Notes under the pieces: generated by a model
What the model saw: the letters and a program-made list of their open reading frames with translations, nothing else
Told to the model about the DNA's origin: nothing
Database searches by the model: none
Assembly: GCA_041600415.1 (NCBI GenBank)
Contig: JBFIKF010000004.1
Span: 186,001 to 250,000, forward strand
Direction: 5' to 3'
Source: JBFJKD01 sp041600415
GTDB taxonomy: Bacteria > Pseudomonadota > Gammaproteobacteria > Pseudomonadales > Porticoccaceae
Length of the DNA stretch: 64,000 nt
Shown: in pieces, positions 18,603 through 27,603 of the stretch
Numbering within the stretch: the first letter of the stretch is position 1
Layout of the letters: every line of letters starts with the position of its first letter
Position numbers and translations under genes: made by a program

Positions 18603-19058
18603 ATGAGCGGCAGTCAGCTTAAAACCCGCCTCAGCGACGCCATGAAAGAGGCGATGCGCGCCAGGGATAAAGCCCGCCTCGGTGCCATCCGTCTGATTAT
18701 GGCGGACATCCAACGTATTGAAGTTGACGAACGCTGCTCCGTGGACGACACCCGCATCCTGGCCATTCTCGACAAGATGAGCAAACAACGCCGCGACGCC
18801 ATGCAACAATTTGTGCAGGCGGAGCGTGCCGATCTTGCGGCTCAGGAGCAGTTCGAGCTCGACCTGATCGCCGAATTTTTGCCCGCCGCCCTCTCCGCCC
18901 CGGAGCTCGACACCCTGATTAGCCAGGCCGTCGCCACCAGTGGCGCCGAATCCGTGCGCGACATGGGCAAAGTTATGGCCATTCTCAAACCCCAGGTGCA
19001 GGGCCGCGCCGACATGGGCGCCGTCAGCCAGCGCATCAAAGCCCTCCTCGCCGAATAG
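18603..19058 (+). CDS. yqeY: GatB/YqeY domain protein
   Basis: 151 residues, nearly all helical: MSGSQLKTRLSDAMKEAMRARDKARL at the start and GADMGAVSQRIKALLAE at the end. It matches the stand-alone YqeY family, which shares the tRNA-binding tail domain of the GatB amidotransferase subunit. Its cellular role is undefined; a tRNA-linked function is inferred from the shared domain. The position between rpsU and dnaG is conserved in many proteobacteria. Confidence 0.93.
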   Translation: MSGSQLKTRLSDAMKEAMRARDKARLGAIRLIMADIQRIEVDERCSVDDTRILAILDKMSKQRRDAMQQFVQAERADLAAQEQFELDLIAEFLPAALSAPELDTLISQAVATSGAESVRDMGKVMAILKPQVQGRADMGAVSQRIKALLAE

Positions 19059-19190
19059 GCCAACACCGCGGGCCGCTTAACAGCCAATCTTTTGCGATTA
19101 CCCTAAACTTTTCCAAATAGACTAAACATTGCGCCAGCGCCGTGCTTCAATAGTCCGTATCTTCCCGCAAGCTTAGACCGCGAGCCCCCC

Positions 19191-21158
19191 ATGGCTGAAC
19201 GTATCCCGCAAGCCTTCATCGACGACCTGCTGGACCGTGTCGATATCGTGGACATCGTCGGCTCGCGGCTGGATCTGCGCAAATCCGGCAAAAATTATTC
19301 GGCACGTTGCCCATTCCACGACGAAAAGACCCCCTCCTTTTCCGTCAGCCCGGACAAACAATTCTTCTACTGCTTTGGCTGCGGCGCCGGCGGCAACGCC
19401 ATCGGCTTCGTGATGGACTACGACCGCATTGGCTTCCCCGACGCGGTTGAATCGCTGGCCCATCGGGCGGGCATGCAGGTGCCCAAAACCACCAACCGCG
19501 ACAGCGGTCGCGACCGGCACCGCAAGCTGCTGTATCAAATTCTTGAGCAGACCGACCATTACTACCGCCAGCAATTGCGCCAGCACTCGGCGGCCAAAAC
19601 CTGTATCGATTACCTCAAGCAACGGGGTCTGTCCGGCGAAATCGCGCAACGCTTTGGCCTTGGCTTCGCCCCACCCGGCTGGGATAACTTGTTGCGCGCC
19701 CTGGGTAACGACGAAAGCCGCATCGGACTACTTAAAGAAGCCGGCCTGCTGGCGGAAAAAGAGGAAAACAATCGGCTCTATGACCGTTTCCGGCAACGCA
19801 TTATGTTCCCGATTCGCGACACCCGTGGCCGCACCATCGGCTTCGGTGGCCGGGTACTGGGGGACGATAAACCCAAATACCTCAATTCGCCGGAGACGCC
19901 GCTGTTTCACAAGGGCCGCGAACTCTATGGCCTGTACGAGGCGCATCGTAGCTTGCGGGAAATCCCCAAACTGCTGCTGGTGGAAGGTTACATGGACGTG
20001 GTTGCCCTCGCCCAGCACGGCGTGCACAACGCCGTGGCCACCCTTGGCACGGCGGCCACCGTCGAGCAACTCGACAAATTGTTCCGCTACACGAGCGAAG
20101 TGGTCTTTTGTTTCGATGGTGACGACGCAGGCCGCAAGGCCGCTGTACGCGCCCTCGACACCGTGCTCCCCATTATGACTGACGGGCGCAGCGCAAAATT
20201 TCTGTTCCTCGACGAGGGCGAAGATCCCGACTCCGTAATCCGCAGCATCGGTCAGGATGGCTTTCTCGCCCTGATAGAGGGCGCCATACCGTTGTCCCAG
20301 TTCCTGTTCAACTCGGTGAGCACCGGACTCAATCTGCAAACCCCCGACGATCGCGCGCGCCTCAGCACGCTGGCCGCGCCCCTGATACAGCGCTTGCCCA
20401 ACGGTGTCTTTCGCCAGCTGCTGATCAAACAGCTCGCCGAACGCACCGGCATGGAGGTCGAAGCGCTGGGCATTATTATGGCGCCACCCGAAGCGCCGCC
20501 ACCAGCCTGGGTGGACGATCACTGGCAGGGCTCCGCAGAGGATGATAGCGACGCGCCGGATTATATGGACGCTCAACCGCCCTATCAGATCATCGCCAAA
20601 AGGCTTCGCCAGTCTTCCTCGCGCACGCCGTTTCGCCCCCTCGCCAAACGGGTGAAACTGCCCCCCGTGCAACGGCTGATCGCCATTCTGGTCCACGAAC
20701 CCGCGCTGCTCACCAGCGTGGATGATATCGAGCCGTTGCGTCTACTGGAGATGGAAGGCATGTCCATGCTGACGGCGCTGGTGGAACTGTTACGCGATAA
20801 CCCCGAGTACACCCTGAATCATATTCTCGGCTACTGGCGCGGTGTCTATGGTCAGGAACAGGGGGAGTTACTGGCTCATATCGCCGCCACCGACCTGGCA
20901 CAGGCCCCGGATCGAACCGCGGAAGACAGGCGCCGCGAACTGACGGATATTCTGGCGCGACTGACCCGCGATGCGCGACGCACACAGCCGCCGGAAGCGC
21001 AGCTACAACATCTGCTGGACAAGGGTACCCTCGACGCGGAAGACCGCAAACTGGCCTTTGCCATCTGGCAAAAACTGTCCGAAAGTGAACCGCAACATGA
21101 ATCGATACTCAAAATAAAACAACTTCTCGCCAATAACGGGCAGGGGACGACCGGATAG
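19191..21158 (+). CDS. dnaG: DNA primase
   Basis: 655 residues. The N-terminal CHC2 zinc finger is CPFHDEKTPSF...FYCFGC (residues about 40-65). The RNA-polymerase core has the TOPRIM motifs VEGYMDVVALAQHG and FCFDGDDAGRKA. The C-terminal DnaB-interacting helical domain covers about 500-655. It makes RNA primers for replication. It is preceded by a 132-nt gap without a clear promoter and is followed by rpoD with its own promoter. Confidence 0.98.
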   Translation: MAERIPQAFIDDLLDRVDIVDIVGSRLDLRKSGKNYSARCPFHDEKTPSFSVSPDKQFFYCFGCGAGGNAIGFVMDYDRIGFPDAVESLAHRAGMQVPKTTNRDSGRDRHRKLLYQILEQTDHYYRQQLRQHSAAKTCIDYLKQRGLSGEIAQRFGLGFAPPGWDNLLRALGNDESRIGLLKEAGLLAEKEENNRLYDRFRQRIMFPIRDTRGRTIGFGGRVLGDDKPKYLNSPETPLFHKGRELYGLYEAHRSLREIPKLLLVEGYMDVVALAQHGVHNAVATLGTAATVEQLDKLFRYTSEVVFCFDGDDAGRKAAVRALDTVLPIMTDGRSAKFLFLDEGEDPDSVIRSIGQDGFLALIEGAIPLSQFLFNSVSTGLNLQTPDDRARLSTLAAPLIQRLPNGVFRQLLIKQLAERTGMEVEALGIIMAPPEAPPPAWVDDHWQGSAEDDSDAPDYMDAQPPYQIIAKRLRQSSSRTPFRPLAKRVKLPPVQRLIAILVHEPALLTSVDDIEPLRLLEMEGMSMLTALVELLRDNPEYTLNHILGYWRGVYGQEQGELLAHIAATDLAQAPDRTAEDRRRELTDILARLTRDARRTQPPEAQLQHLLDKGTLDAEDRKLAFAIWQKLSESEPQHESILKIKQLLANNGQGTTG

Positions 21159-21178
21159 CGACAGATACTTGCATTATC

Positions 21179-21207
21179 GGGACAAGCCCCCATTTATTCG
21201 CTATAAT
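21179..21207 (+). promoter_or_regulatory. Sigma70-like promoter of rpoD
   Basis: GGGACA (21179-21184), 17 nt, TATAAT (21202-21207). The predicted start near 21214 leaves a leader of about 47 nt to the ATG at 21261, which allows rpoD expression independent of dnaG. Confidence 0.6.
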
Positions 21208-21260
21208 CGCGCGCTTATTTGCGCGCCTTCACCCAGCTCCACCCAGACGATGAGATTTCT

Positions 21261-23123
21261 ATGAGCGATGCCACCCAGCAACAGTCGCGGATCAAGGAAC
21301 TAATTACCAAAGGCCGCGAACAGGGGTTTCTGACCTACGCCGAAGTGAACGACCACCTGCCGGAAGACATTTCCGACCCGGATCAGGTCGAAGATATTAT
21401 TCAAATGATCAACGACATGGGGATCAGCGTCTTTGAAACCGCGCCCGATGCCGATACCCTGTTAATTACCAGTGGTGACAACACCGCCGACGAGATTGCC
21501 GCTGCCGAAGCCGCCGCAGCCCTCGCCGCCGTGGAAACTGAGCAACACCGCACCACCGACCCGGTGCGCATGTATATGCGCGAAATGGGCTCCGTGGAGC
21601 TTCTCACTCGGGAAGGTGAGATTGCCATCGCAAAACGCATTGAGGAAGGTATTCGCGAAATCATGTCCGCCCTCTCCGAATGGCCCACGGCGGTTGACCA
21701 AATTCTTGCCGAGTACGCGCTGGTAGCCACTGGCGAACGCAATCTGACGGATATTATTTCCGGCTACCTGAACCCGGTTGAAAACGTACCGTCCGCCCTC
21801 GAACAGAGCATTCTGAAAAATCTTCAGGAAAACGAAAAGAAAAACAAGGATGACAGCGACGACGACAGCGACGACGATAGCGACGACGATTCGAGCAGTG
21901 ACAACGATGGCGGTCTCGATGTCGAAGAAGCGGTGCGCCGTTTTGAAGCCATCAGCAAGCAGAACGACAAAACAAAACGTTCACTGGCCCGTCAGGGCCG
22001 CAACCATAAAACCACGCAGAAGAATCTCGAAGAGCTCGGCCAGTTGTTCAAGTACCTGAAACTACCGCCGCGCCAGTTCGACCCGCTAATTGCGGACGTG
22101 CGGCGCGCCCTGGACAAAATCCGCGTCCAGGAGCGGGCCATTATGGCGCTGTGTGTACGCCAGGCAAAAATGCCGCGCCAGGACTTTATCGAAAGCTTTC
22201 CCGGCAACGAAAGCAACGAAAAATGGATTAGTAATCTGGCGCGCCGCAAAAAGCCTTACGCCGGCCAGATCAAACTGATACAGGAAGACGTGCAGCGCCA
22301 TCAGCAAAAATTGCTGGCCATTGAAGCGGAAAGCAATCTGACCGTCACCCAGATCAAGGATATTAACCGGCGTATGTCCATCGGCGAAGCCAAAGCGCGC
22401 CGCGCCAAAAAAGAAATGGTGGAGGCCAACCTGCGTCTGGTGATTTCCATCGCCAAAAAATACACTAACCGCGGGCTACAATTCCTCGATCTGATTCAGG
22501 AAGGCAATATCGGCCTGATGAAAGCCGTGGACAAGTTTGAGTATCGGCGCGGCTACAAATTTTCGACCTACGCCACCTGGTGGATTCGTCAGGCCATCAC
22601 CCGTTCCATCGCGGATCAAGCGCGCACCATTCGTATTCCGGTGCACATGATCGAGACCATCAACAAACTCAACCGCATTTCCCGACAGATGGTTCAGGAA
22701 ATGGGACGCGAACCCACCCCTGAAGAATTGGGCGTGCGCATGGAATTGCCGGAGGACAAAATTCGCAAGGTCCTGAAAATCGCCAAGGAACCCATTTCCA
22801 TGGAAACGCCCATCGGCGACGATGAAGACTCCCATTTAGGAGACTTTATCGAGGACGTCAACGCCGATTCTCCGGTCAACTCCGCCACCCAGGAAAGCCT
22901 GACCGAAGCGACCCGCGAGGTGCTCAACGGCCTTACCGCACGGGAAGCCAAGGTGCTGCGCATGCGCTTTGGCATCGACATGAATACCGACCACACCCTG
23001 GAAGAAGTGGGCAAACAGTTTGACGTGACCCGCGAGCGAATTCGCCAGATAGAGGCCAAGGCCCTGCGCAAACTGCGCCACCCCAGCCGCTCCGACCACA
23101 TGCGCAGCTTTCTCGACGAATAA
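21261..23123 (+). CDS. rpoD: Primary RNA polymerase sigma-70 factor
   Basis: 620 residues from ATG 21261 ([15 protein letters not shown]); a longer in-frame TTG start at 21219 overlaps the promoter leader and is rejected. Region 1.1, region 1.2 ([21 protein letters not shown]), the non-conserved region and regions 2-4 are complete ([56 protein letters not shown]). The non-conserved region carries a very acidic DDDS-type repeat (about residues 197-215), coded by a near-perfect GACGACAGC-like DNA repeat. It directs RNA polymerase to housekeeping promoters. Confidence 0.98.
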   Translation: MSDATQQQSRIKELITKGREQGFLTYAEVNDHLPEDISDPDQVEDIIQMINDMGISVFETAPDADTLLITSGDNTADEIAAAEAAAALAAVETEQHRTTDPVRMYMREMGSVELLTREGEIAIAKRIEEGIREIMSALSEWPTAVDQILAEYALVATGERNLTDIISGYLNPVENVPSALEQSILKNLQENEKKNKDDSDDDSDDDSDDDSSSDNDGGLDVEEAVRRFEAISKQNDKTKRSLARQGRNHKTTQKNLEELGQLFKYLKLPPRQFDPLIADVRRALDKIRVQERAIMALCVRQAKMPRQDFIESFPGNESNEKWISNLARRKKPYAGQIKLIQEDVQRHQQKLLAIEAESNLTVTQIKDINRRMSIGEAKARRAKKEMVEANLRLVISIAKKYTNRGLQFLDLIQEGNIGLMKAVDKFEYRRGYKFSTYATWWIRQAITRSIADQARTIRIPVHMIETINKLNRISRQMVQEMGREPTPEELGVRMELPEDKIRKVLKIAKEPISMETPIGDDEDSHLGDFIEDVNADSPVNSATQESLTEATREVLNGLTAREAKVLRMRFGIDMNTDHTLEEVGKQFDVTRERIRQIEAKALRKLRHPSRSDHMRSFLDE

Positions 23124-23180
23124 TCCGTCAGCGGCCCGCGCAACACAACTGGTGAACTACTGCCGAGCCTTTTATACTGC

Positions 23181-23199
23181 CGCCCCTGTAGCCGGGGCG
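23181..23199 (+). terminator. Hairpin downstream of rpoD
   Basis: CGCCCC, loop TGTAGCC, GGGGCG, about 58 nt after the rpoD stop. It has no T tract (CTGGGTTT follows) and may be a weak terminator of the operon. Confidence 0.35.
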
Positions 23200-23356
23200 C
23201 TGGGTTTCGGACGCAATCCGCGGATCGCCAAAGACCGACGCCGAATTTTTGCTGCCACATCAGGAACTGCACAGCAAGATGAGCAAGCGTACATAAATTA
23301 TGTAAAAGAAGCGCGCGAGTATGCCACACAGCCGCGCAGCGCAAAGAAAGTTTTAA

Positions 23357-23433
23357 GGGCCCATAGCTCAGTTGGTTAGAGCAGTCGACTCATAATCGAT
23401 TGGTCCCAGGTTCAAGTCCTGGTGGGCCCACCA
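23357..23433 (+). tRNA. ileX: tRNA-Ile2 (anticodon CAU, lysidine-dependent)
   Basis: 77 nt with encoded CCA. The acceptor stem is GGGCCCA/TGGGCCC. The D-arm contains AGCTCAGTTGGTTAGAG. The anticodon arm GTCGA-CTCATAA-TCGAT has CAU at 23391-23393, and the T-arm contains GGTTCAAGTCC. The CAU anticodon would read AUG, but the ACTCATAATCG context matches isoleucine tRNAs whose C34 is converted to lysidine by TilS to read AUA, rather than tRNA-Met. Its place after rpoD matches ileX in E. coli. Confidence 0.92.
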
Positions 23434-23520
23434 AATTAACTCCATACCTCAGTAGCAGTTACCGCAACGAGCACTCTACAATTTAATTTGCTCAAAGTAT
23501 CTGGCAGTCACGCGAACACA

Positions 23521-24249
23521 TTAAGCCCCCAGTTCATCGGCAAGTGCTCTCAGTAGTTTGCCACCATCGCCGCGCCAGGCACTGCCGTGCATGCAGGCAA
23601 GGGTTTTCGGTTCGGCGGCGGCGAGACGTTCGAGCATGGCTCGGGTGTTGGGAGCGTGGGAGTAGTAGTCCATTTGTTTACGAAACGCTTCGCTGGGACC
23701 CAGAATGTCGCCCTCGGTGACGGCGGGCAGATCGGTGCCACTCTGGGTGAACAGATCGCCGCACATCAAGGTTTTGGTGGTCTCTTCAAACAGATAACCA
23801 CATTCCCAGCCGTGGGGAAGATGGGGTGTGTCGAACCAGCGCACGCTGTGGCTACCCAGCGATACTCGTTCGCCGTCTTCGAGAGTGCGCGGAGGGCGTT
23901 CGGCAATGTCGTTAATCGACGTCATGCCCGCCACCCGACTACACAGCGCTACCGACTCGGGCGCCGCTGCCAGCCATTCATTGAGGGAGCCGCACTCGTC
24001 CCCTTCCACGTGGGAAAAGGCAATATAGCGCAGGCTCTCCACCGGCAGCACGGTCGCGACTGCCTCCCGGATCAACGGAAACATCTGCCGCGGCCCGGTG
24101 TGAAACAGTAGAGGTTCGTCACTGGCAATCAAATACTGGTTAAACGAAAATCCCACCCCATTGGGAAAGGACAGGGGCGTGTTGATGCGATAAATCCCCT
24201 CGGTGACTTCATGAACGTTGGTACCCGACTGCTGGTTGGTAATAGTCAT
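23521..24249 (-). CDS. Metallo-beta-lactamase-fold protein of the oxygen-binding diiron (ODP) type
   Basis: 242 residues. Instead of the zinc motif HxHxDH, the first ligand motif is H80-x-E82-x-D84 (SHVEGDECG). Further likely ligands are His143 or His146 (DTPHLPHGW), Asp165 (CGDLF) and His221 (CMHGSAW). This His/Glu/Asp set is that of flavodiiron proteins and of stand-alone oxygen-binding diiron proteins that lack the flavodoxin domain. It probably binds O2 or NO at a diiron site in the cytoplasm, perhaps as sensor or scavenger. It is divergent from galE, with no operon partner, and no flavodoxin or rubredoxin gene is visible nearby. Fold confidence is high, function moderate. Confidence 0.82.
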   Translation of the reverse strand: MTITNQQSGTNVHEVTEGIYRINTPLSFPNGVGFSFNQYLIASDEPLLFHTGPRQMFPLIREAVATVLPVESLRYIAFSHVEGDECGSLNEWLAAAPESVALCSRVAGMTSINDIAERPPRTLEDGERVSLGSHSVRWFDTPHLPHGWECGYLFEETTKTLMCGDLFTQSGTDLPAVTEGDILGPSEAFRKQMDYYSHAPNTRAMLERLAAAEPKTLACMHGSAWRGDGGKLLRALADELGA

Positions 24250-24470
24250 TATTATTGCCTCTTGATCAGTGAATTGCCTAAGATAGTACCAAATGGTGCC
24301 GATTGCATACTCTTTTGTTTGTACGTTTCGTCCAATTCCAGCCTGTACGCGCCCAGGCGCTTGGCGTCCAACTGCCCCCTCCCAAACACCGCTTACATTT
24401 ATTCACTTAGGTTGTGCACTCGATGTGTCCAGCCGGTAAAATGACTCCGAATGCAACCAATGAGTACCCT

Positions 24471-25493
24471 ATGACAGATACGGTTCTGGTGACCGGCGGG
24501 GCAGGTTATATCGGCACCCATACCTGCGTGGAGCTGCTAATCGCAGGCTATGAGGTTGTGGTGCTCGATAATCTCAGCAGTGGCTCGGGCCAGGCTCTGG
24601 AGCGGGTTGAGCAGATTGCCGGAAAACCGGTGACGCTGGTAACCGGTGATGTGCGCGATCAGGCCCTGTTAACCCAGCTCTTCTGTGATTATCAATTTAG
24701 CGCGGTGGTGCATTTTGCCGGACTTAAAGCGGTGGGAGAATCCTGCGAAATGCCCCTGACCTATTACGAAAATAACGTGAGTGGCACCATTGCTCTGTGC
24801 CAGGCAATGGCGAACCACGGCGTCAGGCAACTGGTATTCAGTTCCTCAGCCACGGTATATGGCAAGCCCGTGTTGCTGCCCGCGACCGAGGATATGCCCC
24901 TGTCGGCGACCAATCCCTACGGCCGTTCCAAGCTAATTATTGAAGAGATACTACGGGACCTGTACCGCTCCGATTCCGCCTGGAGCATCGCTCTACTACG
25001 CTATTTTAATCCAGCCGGTGCCCACCCCAGCGGCCTGATTGGCGAAGACCCTAACGGTGTCCCCAGCAACCTGATGCCCTATATCGCCCAGGTGGCCGCT
25101 GGCGCCCTGCCGCAGTTACAGGTGTTCGGCGACGACTACGACACGGCGGATGGCACCGGCGTACGGGACTATATTCACGTGGTCGATCTTGCTCGAGGGC
25201 ACGTCCAGGCCATCCGCAAACTAACTGCCGAGCCGGGCCGATGTGACGCCTGGAACCTGGGTGTGGGCAAAGGCTATAGCGTGCTGGAGGTGGTGGCAGC
25301 ATTTGCGCGCGTCAGCGGGCAAAATATCCCCTATGTGGTCAGCGAGCGACGCCCTGGTGATATTGCCGCCTGCTATGCGGACCCGGGCAAAGCCGAGCTG
25401 GAACTCAATTGGCGTGCCACGCAAACTCTGGACGATATGGTGCGCGATGTATGGCGTTGGCAGACGGCTAATCCGAGTGGTTATGGCCAGTAG
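24471..25493 (+). CDS. galE: UDP-glucose 4-epimerase
   Basis: 340 residues from ATG 24471 (MTDTVLVTGGAGYIGTHT); an upstream in-frame start at 24414 adds non-family residues. It has the NAD-binding GGAGYIG, FAGLKAVGES, catalytic FSSSATVYG and YGRSK (Tyr/Lys pair), and the UDP-sugar contact YFNPAGAHPSG. It interconverts UDP-glucose and UDP-galactose for LPS or exopolysaccharide. It opens the surface-polysaccharide block that continues with the two LPS-core genes. Confidence 0.95.
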   Translation: MTDTVLVTGGAGYIGTHTCVELLIAGYEVVVLDNLSSGSGQALERVEQIAGKPVTLVTGDVRDQALLTQLFCDYQFSAVVHFAGLKAVGESCEMPLTYYENNVSGTIALCQAMANHGVRQLVFSSSATVYGKPVLLPATEDMPLSATNPYGRSKLIIEEILRDLYRSDSAWSIALLRYFNPAGAHPSGLIGEDPNGVPSNLMPYIAQVAAGALPQLQVFGDDYDTADGTGVRDYIHVVDLARGHVQAIRKLTAEPGRCDAWNLGVGKGYSVLEVVAAFARVSGQNIPYVVSERRPGDIAACYADPGKAELELNWRATQTLDDMVRDVWRWQTANPSGYGQ

Positions 25494-25556
25494 CGCGCTC
25501 TGCATCTGGTTGTTCTATCCCCTCCACAACATACTGCCAACGGTAATAGACTAGCC

Positions 25557-26714
25557 ATGCGGATTGCTTTTATTTTGTACAAGTATTTTCCCTATGGCGG
25601 CCTGCAACGGGACTTTCTACGTATCGCCCGCGAGTGCGCCGCACAGGGTTGTGAGATCCGCGTGTACAGCATGGACTGGGAAGGCGAGCGCGAACCGGAC
25701 TGGGATATCCGTCTATGGCGCCCGTTTGCGCTTACCGGGCACGGCCGCAACGAACGTTTTCAGCGCTGGGTGTATGCGGAACTTACACGGCAGCCGGTGG
25801 ATGTGGTGGTCGGTTTTAACAAGATGGCCGGACTGGATTTATATTATGCGGCAGATGGCTGTTACGAGGCCAAAATCAGCAGTCAGCGGGGCAGCTGGTA
25901 CAAACACCTGGGTCGTTACCGCCATTTCGCGCGCAACGAACAGGCGGTATTCGCCGCTCACGGTAATACGGAAATCATGATGATATCCCGGGTACAACAA
26001 CCTTTTTTCGAACACCACTACGGTACGCCGCCGGAGCGGTTTGTGCTACTGCCCCCGGGTATTGCGAGGGATCGTCGCGCACCCACCAATGCGTCGCAGC
26101 TTCGCGCGGACTTCCGCAAGGAGTTTGCGCTGGCGGATGACGAGCGATTGCTACTGATGATCGGCTCGGGATTCAAAACCAAAGGCCTGGATCGGGCCTT
26201 GCGGGCACTCGCCGCACTGCCGCCCGCCCAGGGCGCACGCACACGACTGTTTGTAATTGGCCAGGACGATTCGCGGTCTTTTAAGCTACAGGCCAAGCGC
26301 CTAGGAATTGGTAAACGGGTCGCATTTTTTGTCGGTCGGGACGACATTCCCCGCTTTCTGCTCGGCGCCGACTTACTGATACACCCCGCCTACAACGAAA
26401 ATACTGGCACCGTCTTACTCGAGGCGCTGGCCGCCGGTTTACCGGTGCTATGCACGGACGTGTGCGGGTACGCCCACTACATCGCGGAAGCCGACGCGGG
26501 CGTAGTGCTGTCTGCGCCCTTTCAGCAAGCCGACCTGGACCGAACCCTGGCGGATGTGCTGATATCGAAAAAGCGTGCGCAGTGGCAACGCCATGCGCTG
26601 GCCTTCGCCGATCAGGCCGATATTTACAGCCTGCCCCAACGGGCCGCAGAGCGCATTATGGCTCGCGCTCGCCAGCACACTCCAAGCAACGCAGGTTCCG
26701 AGGTCGGCGCATGA
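25557..26714 (+). CDS. waaG: LPS core glycosyltransferase (family 4, WaaG-like)
   Basis: 385 residues with the two-domain GT-B layout. The N-terminus reads MRIAFILYKYFPYGGLQRDF, typical of UDP-glucose:(heptosyl)LPS alpha-1,3-glucosyltransferase, with FNKMAGLDLYYAADGCY and YKHLGRYRHFARNEQAVF. The C-terminal donor domain has GSGFKTKGLDRALRAL and HPAYNENTGTVLLEALAAGLPV (the E-x7-E motif). It would add the first hexose to the inner-core heptose on the cytoplasmic face of the inner membrane. Its stop overlaps the waaP start (ATGA). Confidence 0.9.
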   Translation: MRIAFILYKYFPYGGLQRDFLRIARECAAQGCEIRVYSMDWEGEREPDWDIRLWRPFALTGHGRNERFQRWVYAELTRQPVDVVVGFNKMAGLDLYYAADGCYEAKISSQRGSWYKHLGRYRHFARNEQAVFAAHGNTEIMMISRVQQPFFEHHYGTPPERFVLLPPGIARDRRAPTNASQLRADFRKEFALADDERLLLMIGSGFKTKGLDRALRALAALPPAQGARTRLFVIGQDDSRSFKLQAKRLGIGKRVAFFVGRDDIPRFLLGADLLIHPAYNENTGTVLLEALAAGLPVLCTDVCGYAHYIAEADAGVVLSAPFQQADLDRTLADVLISKKRAQWQRHALAFADQADIYSLPQRAAERIMARARQHTPSNAGSEVGA

Positions 26715-27523
26715 TCTGGTTGCGCAACGATTTCAAAAAAATCTGGGGAGATGGCGACCCTTTTGCGCGCGTAAAAAACATCAAAGGGAAAATTTATCGG
26801 GAGATGTCGGGACGACGTACGCTGCAGTTCCAGGAGGGAGACGAGTCGTATTTTTTGAAATTACACCTGGGTGTCGGCTGGCTGGAAATTATCAAAAACC
26901 TGGTTCTGTTGCGCTTGCCTGTGCTTAGTGCGCGCAATGAATACGACGCCATTCGCCGCTGTGAGCGCCTCGGCGTGCAAACCATGGCGCCCGTCGCTTT
27001 TGGGGTAACGGGCCGCAATCCCGCGCGGCGCCAGTCGTTTATCGTCACCGAGGATCTGGTGCACACCATCAGCCTTGAGGATTTATGCCGAGACTGGCCG
27101 CGCAACCCACCACCCTACTGGTTGAAAACGGCGTTAATCAATCAGATTGCGGATATTAGCCGACGCCTGCACGACAATGGCATCAACCATCGCGATTACT
27201 ACATCTGTCATTTTTTATTAAAAGTTCCTAACGGTGTCGCTGCGCTCACCCCCCGCGATTTGCGACTGTATCTGATCGACCTGCATCGCGCCCAGCTACG
27301 GATCGAGACACCACGACGTTGGATTATCAAGGATCTTGCTGCGCTCTATTTTTCCGTGCTGAACATTGGCTTATGCAAGCGGGATTTGCTGCGCTTCGTA
27401 CGTCGTTACACGGGTCTGCCGCTAAAGCAGGCCATGGTCGAACAAGAATGGCTATGGCGCCCATTGATTAAAAAAGCTGCCAAACTAAGAAGGCGACAGG
27501 TACGTTACGGCGGAGAGTTATGA
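26711..27523 (+). CDS. waaP: LPS core heptose kinase (WaaP/RfaP-like)
   Basis: 270 residues from ATG 26711, coupled to the previous gene by ATGA; upstream extensions lie inside waaG. Kinase-fold motifs: YFLKLH (ATP-lysine), catalytic INHRDYYICHFLL and a DLHRAQ metal segment in place of DFG. WaaP phosphorylates heptose I of the LPS core using ATP, strengthening the outer membrane through divalent-cation bridging. It is the last intact gene of the conserved core block; a truncated reading frame and an AT-rich island follow at once. Confidence 0.92.
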   Translation: MIWLRNDFKKIWGDGDPFARVKNIKGKIYREMSGRRTLQFQEGDESYFLKLHLGVGWLEIIKNLVLLRLPVLSARNEYDAIRRCERLGVQTMAPVAFGVTGRNPARRQSFIVTEDLVHTISLEDLCRDWPRNPPPYWLKTALINQIADISRRLHDNGINHRDYYICHFLLKVPNGVAALTPRDLRLYLIDLHRAQLRIETPRRWIIKDLAALYFSVLNIGLCKRDLLRFVRRYTGLPLKQAMVEQEWLWRPLIKKAAKLRRRQVRYGGEL

Positions 27524-27549
27524 ATATATTTATTGTCGGCGCTGACTGA
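27520..27549 (+). pseudogene. Nine-codon stub of a translationally coupled gene after waaP
   Basis: ATG at 27520 overlaps the waaP stop (ATGA) and has GGAGAG 3 nt upstream, so ribosomes should start here. The frame reads MNIFIVGAD and stops. It looks like the beginning of a lost LPS gene cut off at a recombination junction, because base composition and strand change immediately afterwards. A chance ORF cannot be excluded. Confidence 0.4.
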
Positions 27550-27603
27550 AATCTTGAAAAAATGTGGCCCACCCCCTATCCAGGCAATAATTTCATCAAT
27601 AGA

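Noticed and set aside
19728..20696. 322-codon ORF antisense to dnaG
   Set aside because: Shadow of the primase coding frame, with repetitive low-sense composition.
23357..23433. tRNA-Met from the CAU anticodon
   Set aside because: The anticodon-arm context and position after rpoD match tRNA-Ile2, which carries lysidine at C34.
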